In this document: positions 7,678 through 16,018 of the stretch, piece after piece
Position numbering within the stretch: position 1 is the first letter of the stretch
Layout of the letters: each line of letters opens with the position of its first letter
From: an uncultured Lachnospiraceae bacterium
Lineage (GTDB): Bacteria; Bacillota; Clostridia; Lachnospirales; Lachnospiraceae
Assembly: GCA_934292725.1 (NCBI GenBank)
Contig: CAKQXY010000041.1
Span: forward strand, 1 to 32,265
Length of the DNA: 32,265 nucleotides
Reading direction: 5' to 3'
Notes under the pieces: generated by a model
Database searches by the model: none
Seen by the model: the letters and a program-made list of their open reading frames with translations, nothing else
What the model was told of the DNA's origin: nothing
Position numbers and translations under genes: made by a program

Positions 7678-7902
7678 TTAGTTCAGTGCAAAACGATTTA
7701 ACGCTACTTCGAACTGGTCATCTTTCAGTGGGTATCTGACAGTTAAGCTTCTGGTCAAATCAAGGCTGAAAACACCCATAATTGATTTTGCATCTACAAC
7801 AATACGGTTATAACCTAAGTCTACGTCAAAGTCACATTTGCTTGCCTCTGACACAAAGTCCTGGACTGTTTCCCGAGATAAATGAATTTCTCTTGTAAAC
7901 AC
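7678..7902 (-). CDS. HPr-like phosphocarrier-family protein without the active-site histidine
   Basis: This 74-aa protein has the size and pattern of HPr. AKSIMGVFSLDLT (38-50) matches the HPr segment around regulatory Ser46, with Ser40 as its equivalent. The usual GLHARPA loop that carries His15 is replaced by IHLSRETVQDF (6-16), so it should not pass phosphate like normal HPr; a regulatory role like that of Crh is possible. A GTG start at 7902 with GGGAG about 8 bases upstream is chosen. A longer frame from 7995 is excluded because its start would lie at the -10 box of the promoter. It is a single-gene unit with its own terminator. Confidence 0.75.
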   Translation of the reverse strand: MFTREIHLSRETVQDFVSEASKCDFDVDLGYNRIVVDAKSIMGVFSLDLTRSLTVRYPLKDDQFEVALNRFALN

Positions 7903-7983
7903 TGCTTTCACTCCCTTCAATATCGGTGATGTCTTTGTCTTTTTGTTACCCTCTGCAGCGTACCGGTTCACTGCATTGACATA

Positions 7984-8012
7984 CTTATAGCACATTGTCT
8001 TTATTTTGTCAA
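7984..8012 (-). promoter_or_regulatory. Strong sigma-A promoter of the HPr-like gene
   Basis: On the minus strand, a perfect -35 box TTGACA (8012-8007) and a -10 box TATAAG (7989-7984) are 17 bases apart. Just upstream are overlapping palindromes AACCGGTT and GGTTAACC (8016-8027), a possible operator. Another ACCGGT-centred imperfect palindrome lies in the transcribed leader near 7957-7977. The rest of the gap to 8225 is AT-rich, with only short hairpins (for instance TCTGCA/TGCAGA near 8173-8190) and no gene that I can support. Confidence 0.75.
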
Positions 8013-8225
8013 ATCAACCGGTTAACCTATTTTTTTACATTATTTGCACTTTTTATCCAAAAAGTTTATTTCCTTTTTTTCTTTTTTATGCACTTTGATA
8101 TTTTTCTTTTCATCATCATTTAATCATTGATTCCGTATTGAATTATTTTCATGCTCGTTTGCACTCGATTCTCTGCATTTTTGCAGAAATTTCGATTGTT
8201 TTTCTTATTTTGCAGTCATAATCAT

Positions 8226-10451
8226 TCAAACTCCGTCAAACTCTGCTTTATTCTCTGTTGTACTATCTCCACCAATGTACACTTCAAACTTTCCCGGCTC
8301 GCTACCATATGTCATATCTATCCGCCAAAAGCGAAGCATAGGCTCGATGATCTCAAACGACACTTCACGGCTCTCACCTGGTTTTAGTGTAATCTTCTCA
8401 AAACCTTTTAATTCACGTACTGGGCGCACTACACTGCCGCTCACATCACGAATGTAGAGCTGAACAACTTCCGTTCCCTCACGGTCGCCTGTATTAGTTA
8501 CCATAACTGATGCCACCCATGCTGCTTCTGCCTCATTTGCTTTCGTATTTGTTTCCCGTTTAATGACAGTTACCGGTGAATAAGAAAACGTGGTGTATGA
8601 CAATCCATAGCCAAATGAATGCAGTGGACGGTACTCTGTATCAATATAGCCTATGCAAAATGCCTTAGGATCACCTGGATTTCGCGGCCGTCCACCTTGA
8701 AACCTATTATAATACAGAGGTTCCTGCGAGGAGACATTTGGAAAGCTCATCGCAAGACGACCGGTTGGTTCTTTTACTCCAAATAATACGTCAGTAATCG
8801 CTGCCGCTCCTTCTGTTCCCGGCATCCACACATACAAAACAGCCTTTGCAAGATCTTCAATCAAAGCGACCTCAATTGGACGTCCGGCAAACAGCACAAC
8901 AATTACATTATTGTTAACTGCTGAAACCCTTTTTAGAAGTTCCATCTGAATCTCTGGCAATGTGATACAGGTTCTGCTTGCACCCTCTCCAGTCTGACGG
9001 AATGATTCGCCCAAAAACAATACCACCTTTGAGGCAGATTTTGCAGCCTGCGCTGTCTGCTCAATTGACGCTTCTGCTTCATCTGGCGTCATGCCTTCCT
9101 CCACATAATCACGAATTACTTCTTTATCATAGAACATGCTGCAGCCCTTCATAAAATGACAAGCAGTCCCTATATGCTCCTGTATGCATTCCTGTACCGT
9201 TTTTATATTGTCATAAGTTGCAGGGAACGACCACGCACCGCAAATCGCTCTGGTGTCTACATATGGACCTGCGAACAAAACATCCGCAGCTTCCTGTTCA
9301 GAAAGCGGCAATGTTTTATTTTCATTTTTCAAAAGGACAAATGTTTTTGATGCTGCCTCACGCGCTGCTGCACGATGTGCATCGCATAAAATCAGATTTT
9401 TCTCGTCCTCCTCACTTGCATCCTTATATGGATTCTCAAAAAGGCCAAGATCATTTTTAAGTTTCAGAATACGAAGCACTGCCTCATCCACAAGTGTTTC
9501 ATCTACCTCTCCAGATGTTACAAGCTCCTTTAAATAATGAAGATATACATCCGACATCATATCGATATCCACGCCTGCCTCAATGGCAAGCTTTGCTGCT
9601 TCTCTCTTATTCTCTGCGATACCATGTGGAATCAATTCTTCTACTGCTGAATAATCAGAGATCAAAACACCGTCAAAGCCTAAATCTTCTCTTAATACCT
9701 TTCGCATCAGCCACTTATTTGCAGTTGACGGCACACGATTCAACGTGTTAAATGATGTCATTGCCATTCGGCAGCCACCATCCACAGCACCCTGATAGCC
9801 ACTTAAATAATCTTGACGTAAGGTGCGCTCTGACAGCTCCACATTGTCATACTCACGACCACCCTCTGGATAGCCATAACAAGCAAAATGCTTCAAACAA
9901 GCTGAAATGTTTCCCTTTTCTTTTAAATTCTCTGGTGTTTCACCCTGAAAGCCCTCTGTCATCGCCTTTGCAAAACAATAGTTCAGATATGGATCCTCCC
10001 CAGGTGACTCCATAACTCTTCCCCAGCGCGCATCGCGTACCAGGTCTGCCATTGGCGCAAATGTCACATGAAGGCCCGATGCCGCTGCCTCCTTTGCCGC
10101 TATCTGCGCGCCCTTTCTAGCAATCTCCGGCTCAAAGCTGCAGCCTTGAGCTAGCGGAATTGGGAAAATTGTCTGGAATCCATTGATTACATCAAGCATA
10201 AAAAGCATTGGAATGTGATGTGGCTGCGCGGCCATTGCATTGTCCTGAATCTCCTTTAACTTTGCTGCACCACTTGTTCCGAGAATTGTTCCGCAAAGCT
10301 TCATATCCTCTGGCTCGATTTTTGCGCTTCCCATCGGACCTGTAATGAGCATATCCGTTCCATAAAAATTTGCCGTCAGCTGCACCATCTGACCAATTTT
10401 CTCCTCCAGACTCATGTCTGCCAGAAGATCTTTTAACTGTTGTTCTGTCAT
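8226..10451 (-). CDS. Glycoside hydrolase family 3 (beta-glucosidase-like)
   Basis: This 741-aa enzyme would release terminal beta-linked sugars (glucose or xylose are usual) from oligosaccharides. The GH3 N-terminal barrel covers about residues 10-350. The nucleophile is Asp266 in VLISDY; the KHFA block (188-191) and the GRVMESPGEDPYL block (144-156) bind substrate as in the family. A GH3 C-terminal domain follows (VLLKNENKTLPLS to about 600), then a fibronectin III-like domain (about 655-730). There is no signal peptide, so it should work in the cytoplasm. AAGGAG stands 7 bases before the ATG and overlaps the stop of the UPF0340 gene, showing cotranscription with the two genes upstream. It may or may not belong to the carbohydrate locus that begins at 11783. 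Confidence 0.93.
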   Translation of the reverse strand: MTEQQLKDLLADMSLEEKIGQMVQLTANFYGTDMLITGPMGSAKIEPEDMKLCGTILGTSGAAKLKEIQDNAMAAQPHHIPMLFMLDVINGFQTIFPIPLAQGCSFEPEIARKGAQIAAKEAAASGLHVTFAPMADLVRDARWGRVMESPGEDPYLNYCFAKAMTEGFQGETPENLKEKGNISACLKHFACYGYPEGGREYDNVELSERTLRQDYLSGYQGAVDGGCRMAMTSFNTLNRVPSTANKWLMRKVLREDLGFDGVLISDYSAVEELIPHGIAENKREAAKLAIEAGVDIDMMSDVYLHYLKELVTSGEVDETLVDEAVLRILKLKNDLGLFENPYKDASEEDEKNLILCDAHRAAAREAASKTFVLLKNENKTLPLSEQEAADVLFAGPYVDTRAICGAWSFPATYDNIKTVQECIQEHIGTACHFMKGCSMFYDKEVIRDYVEEGMTPDEAEASIEQTAQAAKSASKVVLFLGESFRQTGEGASRTCITLPEIQMELLKRVSAVNNNVIVVLFAGRPIEVALIEDLAKAVLYVWMPGTEGAAAITDVLFGVKEPTGRLAMSFPNVSSQEPLYYNRFQGGRPRNPGDPKAFCIGYIDTEYRPLHSFGYGLSYTTFSYSPVTVIKRETNTKANEAEAAWVASVMVTNTGDREGTEVVQLYIRDVSGSVVRPVRELKGFEKITLKPGESREVSFEIIEPMLRFWRIDMTYGSEPGKFEVYIGGDSTTENKAEFDGV

Positions 10452-10462
10452 CGCACTTCTCC

Positions 10463-11044
10463 TTATTTTTCATTTTCAAGATAACTTGCACGCTCACCGC
10501 CGATAAATTTCAATCTCGTGCGTGCGCAAACCACATGTGCCTCTCCAATGTTCTTTGTGCTGATACGCACTGGAACAGCAACCGGACGAAGATGCATTCC
10601 AATTAGTGTATCGCCAATATCAATTCCAGCGTGAGCCTGAATTGCCTCTACTGCCACAGGTGCCTGCAGCGCAGCATACACAGCAGTCGCAAATGAACCA
10701 CCTGCCTTTAGCTTTGGCACTACATTTACCATTGGAAGGCGATATTCTTTTACTGCTGCCTTCTCAATGATGATTGCACGATTCAAATGTTCACAGCACT
10801 GAGCTGCCAAATAAATCTTCTTTTTCTTGCAGCAGTTAAGAAATGTCTGTGCCACTGCTTCTCCAATCTCTGCACTTGAATATGAGCCAATCTTATGGCT
10901 TGCGATCTCACTTGAAGAGCATCCAACTACTAAGATATCACCCTCCTCCAATCTTGCCTGTTCCATCAGCTCATCAAATACTGCTTTTGTCTGCTCCTTA
11001 ATCTCATCAATATGTGTGTATTTTTCTTCGGATATTCCATTCAT
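10463..11044 (-). CDS. UPF0340 family protein (YwlG/TIGR01440)
   Basis: This 193-aa protein belongs to the UPF0340 family, whose function is unknown. Family blocks are GDILVVGCSSSEIASHKIG, CCEHLNRA and VVPKLKAGGSFATAVY, followed by HAGIDIGDTLIGMHLRPVAV. No signal peptide or membrane segment is present. The ATG at 11044 is preferred because AGGCAGG lies 8 bases upstream; the ATG at 11050 overlaps the stop of the MGMT gene but sits too close to that site. The unit continues into the GH3 gene 11 bases downstream. The conserved cysteines and the CCEH motif might bind a metal or a nucleotide, but this is a guess. Confidence 0.88.
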   Translation of the reverse strand: MNGISEEKYTHIDEIKEQTKAVFDELMEQARLEEGDILVVGCSSSEIASHKIGSYSSAEIGEAVAQTFLNCCKKKKIYLAAQCCEHLNRAIIIEKAAVKEYRLPMVNVVPKLKAGGSFATAVYAALQAPVAVEAIQAHAGIDIGDTLIGMHLRPVAVPVRISTKNIGEAHVVCARTRLKFIGGERASYLENEK

Positions 11045-11046
11045 AG

Positions 11047-11688
11047 TCATTGCCTGCCTTTCATTAGCGTAATTCCATATTTTTTCAAGTCTACTTTTCC
11101 ATCTTCGCTCACCACGCCTTCCGCTGCCAGACGTGATGCCTGAACACCAGGACCGCCAAACACAAATTCGTCGGCCAACTCGCCTTTTGAATTGACAACA
11201 CGATGACACGGTATGGTAGACGGATCTGGATTTTTATGAAGTGCATTTCCAACGGCTCTTGCCATACGCGGATTTCCTGCCATTTTAGCAACCTGTCCAT
11301 ATGTCGCCACCTTGCCCTTTGGAATCTTCTTTACAGCCTCGTAGATACGCTTTGTCGGACTATCTGTAACCATACGATAGCTCTCGTCAATCATATTTTT
11401 GATGGCATCATCTGGCACTGTTCCATCTAAAATAATCGTACTCCAATGCTCCTTATTCAAATGGTACCCTGCTGTTACGGACGCAAAGGCAGACCTCCAG
11501 TAGTCACGCCACTCGGGGTCTGCCTTTACATTTAAATTTATATAGCCATCTTTCTCATAAGTCCACAAGAAAACTTTTTTGCTGCTCTTAATCCGCACCA
11601 ACTGCCAATTCGGATCATGAAACGGTGCATCCTGACAAGTATCTGGGTAGGACAGGCCAAACGCCAAAGCTTCTTCTCTCGTTGTCAT
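11047..11688 (-). CDS. YjbR/MmcQ-MGMT fusion protein
   Basis: This 213-aa protein joins two domains. Residues 1-110 are MmcQ/YjbR-like (DAPFHDPNWQLVRIKSSKKV, then GYINLNVKADPEWRDYWR), a fold often thought to bind DNA. Residues 113-200 are the C-terminal domain of O6-alkylguanine-DNA alkyltransferases, with the acceptor cysteine in IPCHRVV and the helix-turn-helix VATYGQVAKMAGNPRMARAV. The expected job is direct repair of alkylated DNA. GGAGTG lies before the ATG at 11688; a longer reading to 11748 runs into the promoter. The stop overlaps the next gene, so translation is coupled. Similar fusions occur in other Clostridia as far as I recall. Confidence 0.87.
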   Translation of the reverse strand: MTTREEALAFGLSYPDTCQDAPFHDPNWQLVRIKSSKKVFLWTYEKDGYINLNVKADPEWRDYWRSAFASVTAGYHLNKEHWSTIILDGTVPDDAIKNMIDESYRMVTDSPTKRIYEAVKKIPKGKVATYGQVAKMAGNPRMARAVGNALHKNPDPSTIPCHRVVNSKGELADEFVFGGPGVQASRLAAEGVVSEDGKVDLKKYGITLMKGRQ

Positions 11689-11736
11689 ATTCTTCACTCC
11701 AATCTTTTGCAAATTAAATCGATTGCTATTATTGGA

Positions 11737-11765
11737 ATGATAACACACTTATATTCACAAATCAA
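11737..11765 (-). promoter_or_regulatory. Promoter of the YjbR-MGMT/UPF0340/GH3 operon
   Basis: On the minus strand, TTGATT (11765-11760) and TATCAT (11742-11737) are 17 bases apart, placed just after the stop of the GH2 gene. This makes the three-gene unit independent of the glycosidase operon upstream. Confidence 0.6.
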
Positions 11766-11782
11766 GTATAGCAAATCCGCAC

Positions 11783-14269
11783 TCAGATAGATACTTCAAC
11801 GACTGCCTGTGCCTGACGCAGTCCATTTCCGAATGCACGCACACTTACTCGTCCCGGCTTGCCATAAAGCTCAAGCATCACACTCGCACAGCCATGATAC
11901 AGATGAACACTGTCTTCCTGATATGGCTCATTGCTGCAAATATCGCCATTATCAACACCGACAATCTTCGCTGCTCCCTCTACTGCAAAGTGAACTTTGC
12001 CGCTCTCACGGAAACACGGATTGCCATTCTCATCCACAGCACGAACTGTCAAAAGCAAATGCTGTTTTTTCTCTTGCACACCCAATTTTACCGTACTTAC
12101 GCATTCCTCCTGATCATTGTTCAAATTATTTTTCTGATCAAATGACAGTGCTACTGCCATACCCGGTGTCACTACCTCATGACGGCAAACTTCCTTACCA
12201 TCTTTATAACCAATAGCTGTTACATTTCCCGGCTGCCATGGCAAAAATCCTGTGATGATACCGTTTTTGCATTCAGATGGACGAGGAATGAAAAACTGCT
12301 TTCCATTTAAGAACAAATGAACTTCATCACAATTTGACGCAATCATATACGGAATCAACGTCTTTCTGAATTGTGGGAAATGCCAGTGATCTGCATAAAT
12401 TGGACTGTCCCAATGCTCCTTTACTCCCTCATCGTCAAGCGAATAATCCATAACGGAAAAATGAACAACTGGTTCTTTGCTCCAGAGACTCTTTAGCACA
12501 TAAGCAATCGGGCGATACTCATTGTTTGTGTGAATCGGCGCGCCGCTCCAGCCCTTTGCTGGATAGCCCATTGATTCCCCAAGATAATCATATCCAGTCC
12601 AGATAAAGCTTCCAATGCAGTAGTCGGACTCAAACGGAACTGCTGACGGAATCTTCTCTGTGAAATTTTGCATCTGCTCATAATGACCGCAAAAATATTC
12701 ATACACCTCTGTTCCCAAAATCAACTTATTTGGAATCTGTTCGTGAATCAGCTCATACCACTGCTCCTGATAATTGCATGAAATAATATCGACAATTTCT
12801 GCGATCTTTGCAATGCGGCTGACCCGCTCCTTAGCATCGTAAATCTCTGTGTCGCTGACTTCGTCAACAAATTGCTGAATATCCTTGATCTTACTCAAAT
12901 CAACATTGCTCTCACGCTTAAAATGAGGATTCATTGCATATGTGATTGAGCGCGATGAGTCGAGGCTGCGAACCTTATCAGACAGTTGCTTTAAAATCGC
13001 AATCATAGAATCCTGTCCCTGATTCTCAACTTCATTTCCAACGCCCCATATCACGATACTGGCACGGTTACGGTCACGCTTTACCATTGCTTCAACATCC
13101 GCTTCCCAGTTTTCGTCAAAGTAACGTCCATACAATCCGCCCTTCCATTTATCAAAACATTCCTCGTACACATAAAAGCCCATTTCATCGCACAGATCAA
13201 GAAATTCCTCTGAGTAGGTGTGATGTGCTGCGCGGATTGCATTGCAGCCAAGCTTCTTTAAATGAGTAAGACGCTCTCTCCAAATTTCTTTTGTCACGGC
13301 TGTTCCAAGGCAGCCTGCCTCCTGATGAAGACATACACCCTTTAACTTAGTTGAAACACCATTTACAAGAAGTCCTTTCTTTGTATCAAATATCACCTCT
13401 CTAAGACCTATTACAAGTGATACACTATCACTTTCTGTAGAAACAGTCAAACGATAAAGATTAGGATTTTCTGCTGACCAAAGCTTTGCATCTTTAATAT
13501 AGAAGGTAAGCATTCCATTCGCTCCCTCTGCAATGAAAACTTCATTTTCAAGTGGCTCATTCTCTTTATTTTGAATCAGACGTAAAATTCCCTGCACGGC
13601 ACTGCTCTGTCCTGTCTCAACCTGAATGGCAGCAGTGAATTTTACAGCACTCTCTGTTTCTTTTGAATCCTTTGCACATTTTATTTCTGCGATTTTTTCT
13701 ATTTTGCTATGTACTTGAATATTCCACAAATCAAGATGATTTTCTGGAACAATACGAAGTGTCACATCACGATAAATTCCGCATCCGCTGTACCAACGGT
13801 CTGCCGGCGAAACAGAATTGTCAACACGCATCAAAAGCTCATTGTCACCACTCTTCAAAGCATCTGTGATATCCATCTTAAATGAACTGTAGCCATATTT
13901 GTGACTGCCAATGCGTACGCCATTTACCCAAAGCACTGCATTTTCATACACGCCACCAAAATAAAGAAGATAACGTTTGCCCTTCTTCTTTTCCTCGATA
14001 TTCAGTATCTTTTTATACCAGCCAATTCCCCAGCGGTCACGAAAGCCCTGTGACATTCCCTCTTCCATTACCTTATTAAATGGTCTGCTTACTGCCCAGT
14101 CATGTGGAAGATCAACTTCTATAAATTTCAGGTTTTCCAATTCTGTGCGAACATCTTCTCCTGACTGTTTTCTTTGTAATTCTTTTTTCTTTGCTGTCTC
14201 GGCATCAATTGGTGTGCATGGCAAAAGTGCAAACTGCCATCCACGATTGATTAGCTTTTCTTCTCTCAT
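11783..14269 (-). CDS. Glycoside hydrolase family 2 (beta-galactosidase/glucuronidase-like)
   Basis: This 828-aa enzyme has the GH2 order: sugar-binding domain (1-180, with WYKKILNI and GGVYENAVLWVNG), immunoglobulin-like domain (about 183-295), TIM barrel (about 296-600) and further beta domains. The acid/base is Glu413 in WGVGNEVEN and the nucleophile is Glu521 in ILGTEVYEY. LKGVCLHQEAGCLG (309-322) and RAAHHTYSEEFLDLCDEMG (346-364) are typical of beta-galactosidase-like members. The exact sugar cannot be read from the sequence. There is no signal peptide. It lies 97 bp after the GH28 gene, and a candidate operator sits in that gap (14311-14339). It is the last gene of the glycosidase series. 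Confidence 0.92.
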   Translation of the reverse strand: MREEKLINRGWQFALLPCTPIDAETAKKKELQRKQSGEDVRTELENLKFIEVDLPHDWAVSRPFNKVMEEGMSQGFRDRWGIGWYKKILNIEEKKKGKRYLLYFGGVYENAVLWVNGVRIGSHKYGYSSFKMDITDALKSGDNELLMRVDNSVSPADRWYSGCGIYRDVTLRIVPENHLDLWNIQVHSKIEKIAEIKCAKDSKETESAVKFTAAIQVETGQSSAVQGILRLIQNKENEPLENEVFIAEGANGMLTFYIKDAKLWSAENPNLYRLTVSTESDSVSLVIGLREVIFDTKKGLLVNGVSTKLKGVCLHQEAGCLGTAVTKEIWRERLTHLKKLGCNAIRAAHHTYSEEFLDLCDEMGFYVYEECFDKWKGGLYGRYFDENWEADVEAMVKRDRNRASIVIWGVGNEVENQGQDSMIAILKQLSDKVRSLDSSRSITYAMNPHFKRESNVDLSKIKDIQQFVDEVSDTEIYDAKERVSRIAKIAEIVDIISCNYQEQWYELIHEQIPNKLILGTEVYEYFCGHYEQMQNFTEKIPSAVPFESDYCIGSFIWTGYDYLGESMGYPAKGWSGAPIHTNNEYRPIAYVLKSLWSKEPVVHFSVMDYSLDDEGVKEHWDSPIYADHWHFPQFRKTLIPYMIASNCDEVHLFLNGKQFFIPRPSECKNGIITGFLPWQPGNVTAIGYKDGKEVCRHEVVTPGMAVALSFDQKNNLNNDQEECVSTVKLGVQEKKQHLLLTVRAVDENGNPCFRESGKVHFAVEGAAKIVGVDNGDICSNEPYQEDSVHLYHGCASVMLELYGKPGRVSVRAFGNGLRQAQAVVEVSI

Positions 14270-14310
14270 TATTCCGTATCTTCCCTTCTGCTTTTAATAT
14301 TTATAACTGT

Positions 14311-14339
14311 TCAAAGCCAAAATAAATTATTTTCTGCAA
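14311..14339 (-). promoter_or_regulatory. Weak candidate YesN operator before the GH2 gene
   Basis: Read on the minus strand, TTGCAGAAAATAA then TTTTGGCTTTGAA keep the spacing and outer blocks of the site at 18317-18345 (TTGCA, TTTTGGCT). There is no good -10 box at the same distance; a TATAAA is closer (14305-14300). It could be an internal promoter site or a chance match. Confidence 0.35.
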
Positions 14340-14366
14340 ATGAAGTTCTTAATAATTACTATTATC

Positions 14367-15962
14367 TTAAAAGTTCAGTGACACATCCTCACAGCGCTTA
14401 ATTGAAATATGGCCAGCAGTATCTGATTTCTCTTTTCCAAAACAAATATTAGAGAACTTAACATGCTTAATCTCATGTCCAGGCTTATCAAAACCACACA
14501 GTTCAATCGCATCGCACTCATGCCACATTGCCTCGTGATCCTGATAGGTGCCAGTCAAGCGAAGATTGTCAAATGTACAGTCACTAAAATATGGCTGATC
14601 TGGTCCTGCTATTCCATCATCATTGTAGCCCACGCTATGCATTAGTACACGCGGAAATACGCTGTCATATACATGAATTTCCTTTACATAGCCGCCGCGC
14701 TTTGCCGTACCCTTGATCTCAAAACCACACAGTGCTGCCTCCATGTCGCAGTCCCAGATTTTTACATCCTCTACACCACCAGACATCTCACTTCCAATTG
14801 TGATGCCATGACCCATTGTGCAGCGACAGTCAAACACGCGAACGCCTTTTGTCGGAATGTTGACCTCATTTCCCTGTGGGTTCTTTCCCGACTTGATGGA
14901 AACAGAATCATCACCAGTATTAAACAGGCAGCCAAAGATCACACAGTCAGAAGAAGAATCTGGATCCCAGCCATCTCCATTCCAGATGCCGTGTGAATAG
15001 AACGTGCAATCATGTGTCACTACGTGGTCGCAATAAATCATGTGAATATTCCAGCAGGCACCGTCACGAAGCGTAACGCTAGCTAACTCTACATTCTGAC
15101 AATTGCTCATATTAATCAGACGTGGACGCACTCTCGCCGGGATCGTCTCTGGCTTCTCGCATTCCTTGATCTTATCGCCAAGCGCTGCCAGGTAATCCTT
15201 TAAATTTTCTGTCTCAGAGGCTATGATACGCTCTGCTAACACACGACCGCCGCTTGCAATAGTTCCCTTTCCACGGATGGCCACATTTTTGCAGGCAAAT
15301 GTACTGTTATAATCAGCACGATGCATTCCCTCTGGGTCAAGCGCGCCTATATTTAACAAACTGCTGTAGCACTCCATCTCAGTTCCCTCAAAACGACTCC
15401 AAATTCGCGGAAGATAATCTTCTGGATTAGCAGTTCCCTGAAGGATAGCTCCCTCAGCTAAATACAATTCCATATCGCTGTGAAGGCGCAGTGCTCCTGT
15501 CATAAAAATACCGCTTGGGATCAGCACACAGCCATCTTTTGGACAATCATCAATCGCTGACTGAATTGCTTTTGTATTTAATGTTTCTCCATCTCCAACT
15601 GCATTGTATGGTGCCTTTGTAATATCAATTACAACGCTTCTATTAAATGTATGTACCGTGATTGTCTGCTGTTTAATTTCCTGCTTGATCTGCATTGACT
15701 CACTTTCATCTTCAATAAGCGCCATATCTGCTTGATAAATTCCTTTTACTGAAATCTCATACTCAGTATTTGCCTGTAAATTTTCTATTGTGTAATGCGT
15801 CTTTTGCGTACTGCCAACTGAGATAAAATCACCTTCCGCATAATTCGCATCTTTTAAAAAAATTTCGTATGTAGTTCCAACTCTTCCCTGTGGGCGTTCC
15901 CAATAAAGTGTAACACTGTCTGCTGCTGCCTCTGCACGCAGCGCTGAAAAATTTGCTTTCAT
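14367..15962 (-). CDS. Glycoside hydrolase family 28 (polygalacturonase-like)
   Basis: This 531-aa enzyme would cut terminal galacturonic acid from pectin-derived oligosaccharides. Residues 1-105 form a fibronectin III-like domain (VTLYWERPQGRVGTTYEIFL). The beta-helix follows, with GH28 catalytic motifs NGDGWDPDSSSD (328-339; Asp330), TGDDSVSIKSG (349-359; Asp351 and Asp352) and MGHGITIGSE (383-392; His385). The N-terminal FN3 domain and a long insert resemble exo-polygalacturonases such as PehX rather than fungal endo enzymes. There is no signal peptide, so it should be cytoplasmic and act on imported oligomers. AAAGGTGG lies upstream of the ATG. It follows the GH106-like gene by 56 bp on the same strand. 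Confidence 0.93.
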   Translation of the reverse strand: MKANFSALRAEAAADSVTLYWERPQGRVGTTYEIFLKDANYAEGDFISVGSTQKTHYTIENLQANTEYEISVKGIYQADMALIEDESESMQIKQEIKQQTITVHTFNRSVVIDITKAPYNAVGDGETLNTKAIQSAIDDCPKDGCVLIPSGIFMTGALRLHSDMELYLAEGAILQGTANPEDYLPRIWSRFEGTEMECYSSLLNIGALDPEGMHRADYNSTFACKNVAIRGKGTIASGGRVLAERIIASETENLKDYLAALGDKIKECEKPETIPARVRPRLINMSNCQNVELASVTLRDGACWNIHMIYCDHVVTHDCTFYSHGIWNGDGWDPDSSSDCVIFGCLFNTGDDSVSIKSGKNPQGNEVNIPTKGVRVFDCRCTMGHGITIGSEMSGGVEDVKIWDCDMEAALCGFEIKGTAKRGGYVKEIHVYDSVFPRVLMHSVGYNDDGIAGPDQPYFSDCTFDNLRLTGTYQDHEAMWHECDAIELCGFDKPGHEIKHVKFSNICFGKEKSDTAGHISIKRCEDVSLNF

Positions 15963-16018
15963 TTTTGTTTAATCCACCTTTCGCATTTTTCTTTTTTGCA
16001 ATTTTAACTTTTTCTCTT

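Noticed and set aside
7903..7995. N-terminal extension of the HPr-like protein
   Set aside because: The ATG at 7995 lies beside the -10 box, upstream of the expected transcript start, and the added residues do not fit the family.
11051..11209. N-terminal extension of the UPF0340 protein
   Set aside because: It lies inside the MGMT gene in another frame, is Arg/Ser-rich, and has no ribosome binding site.
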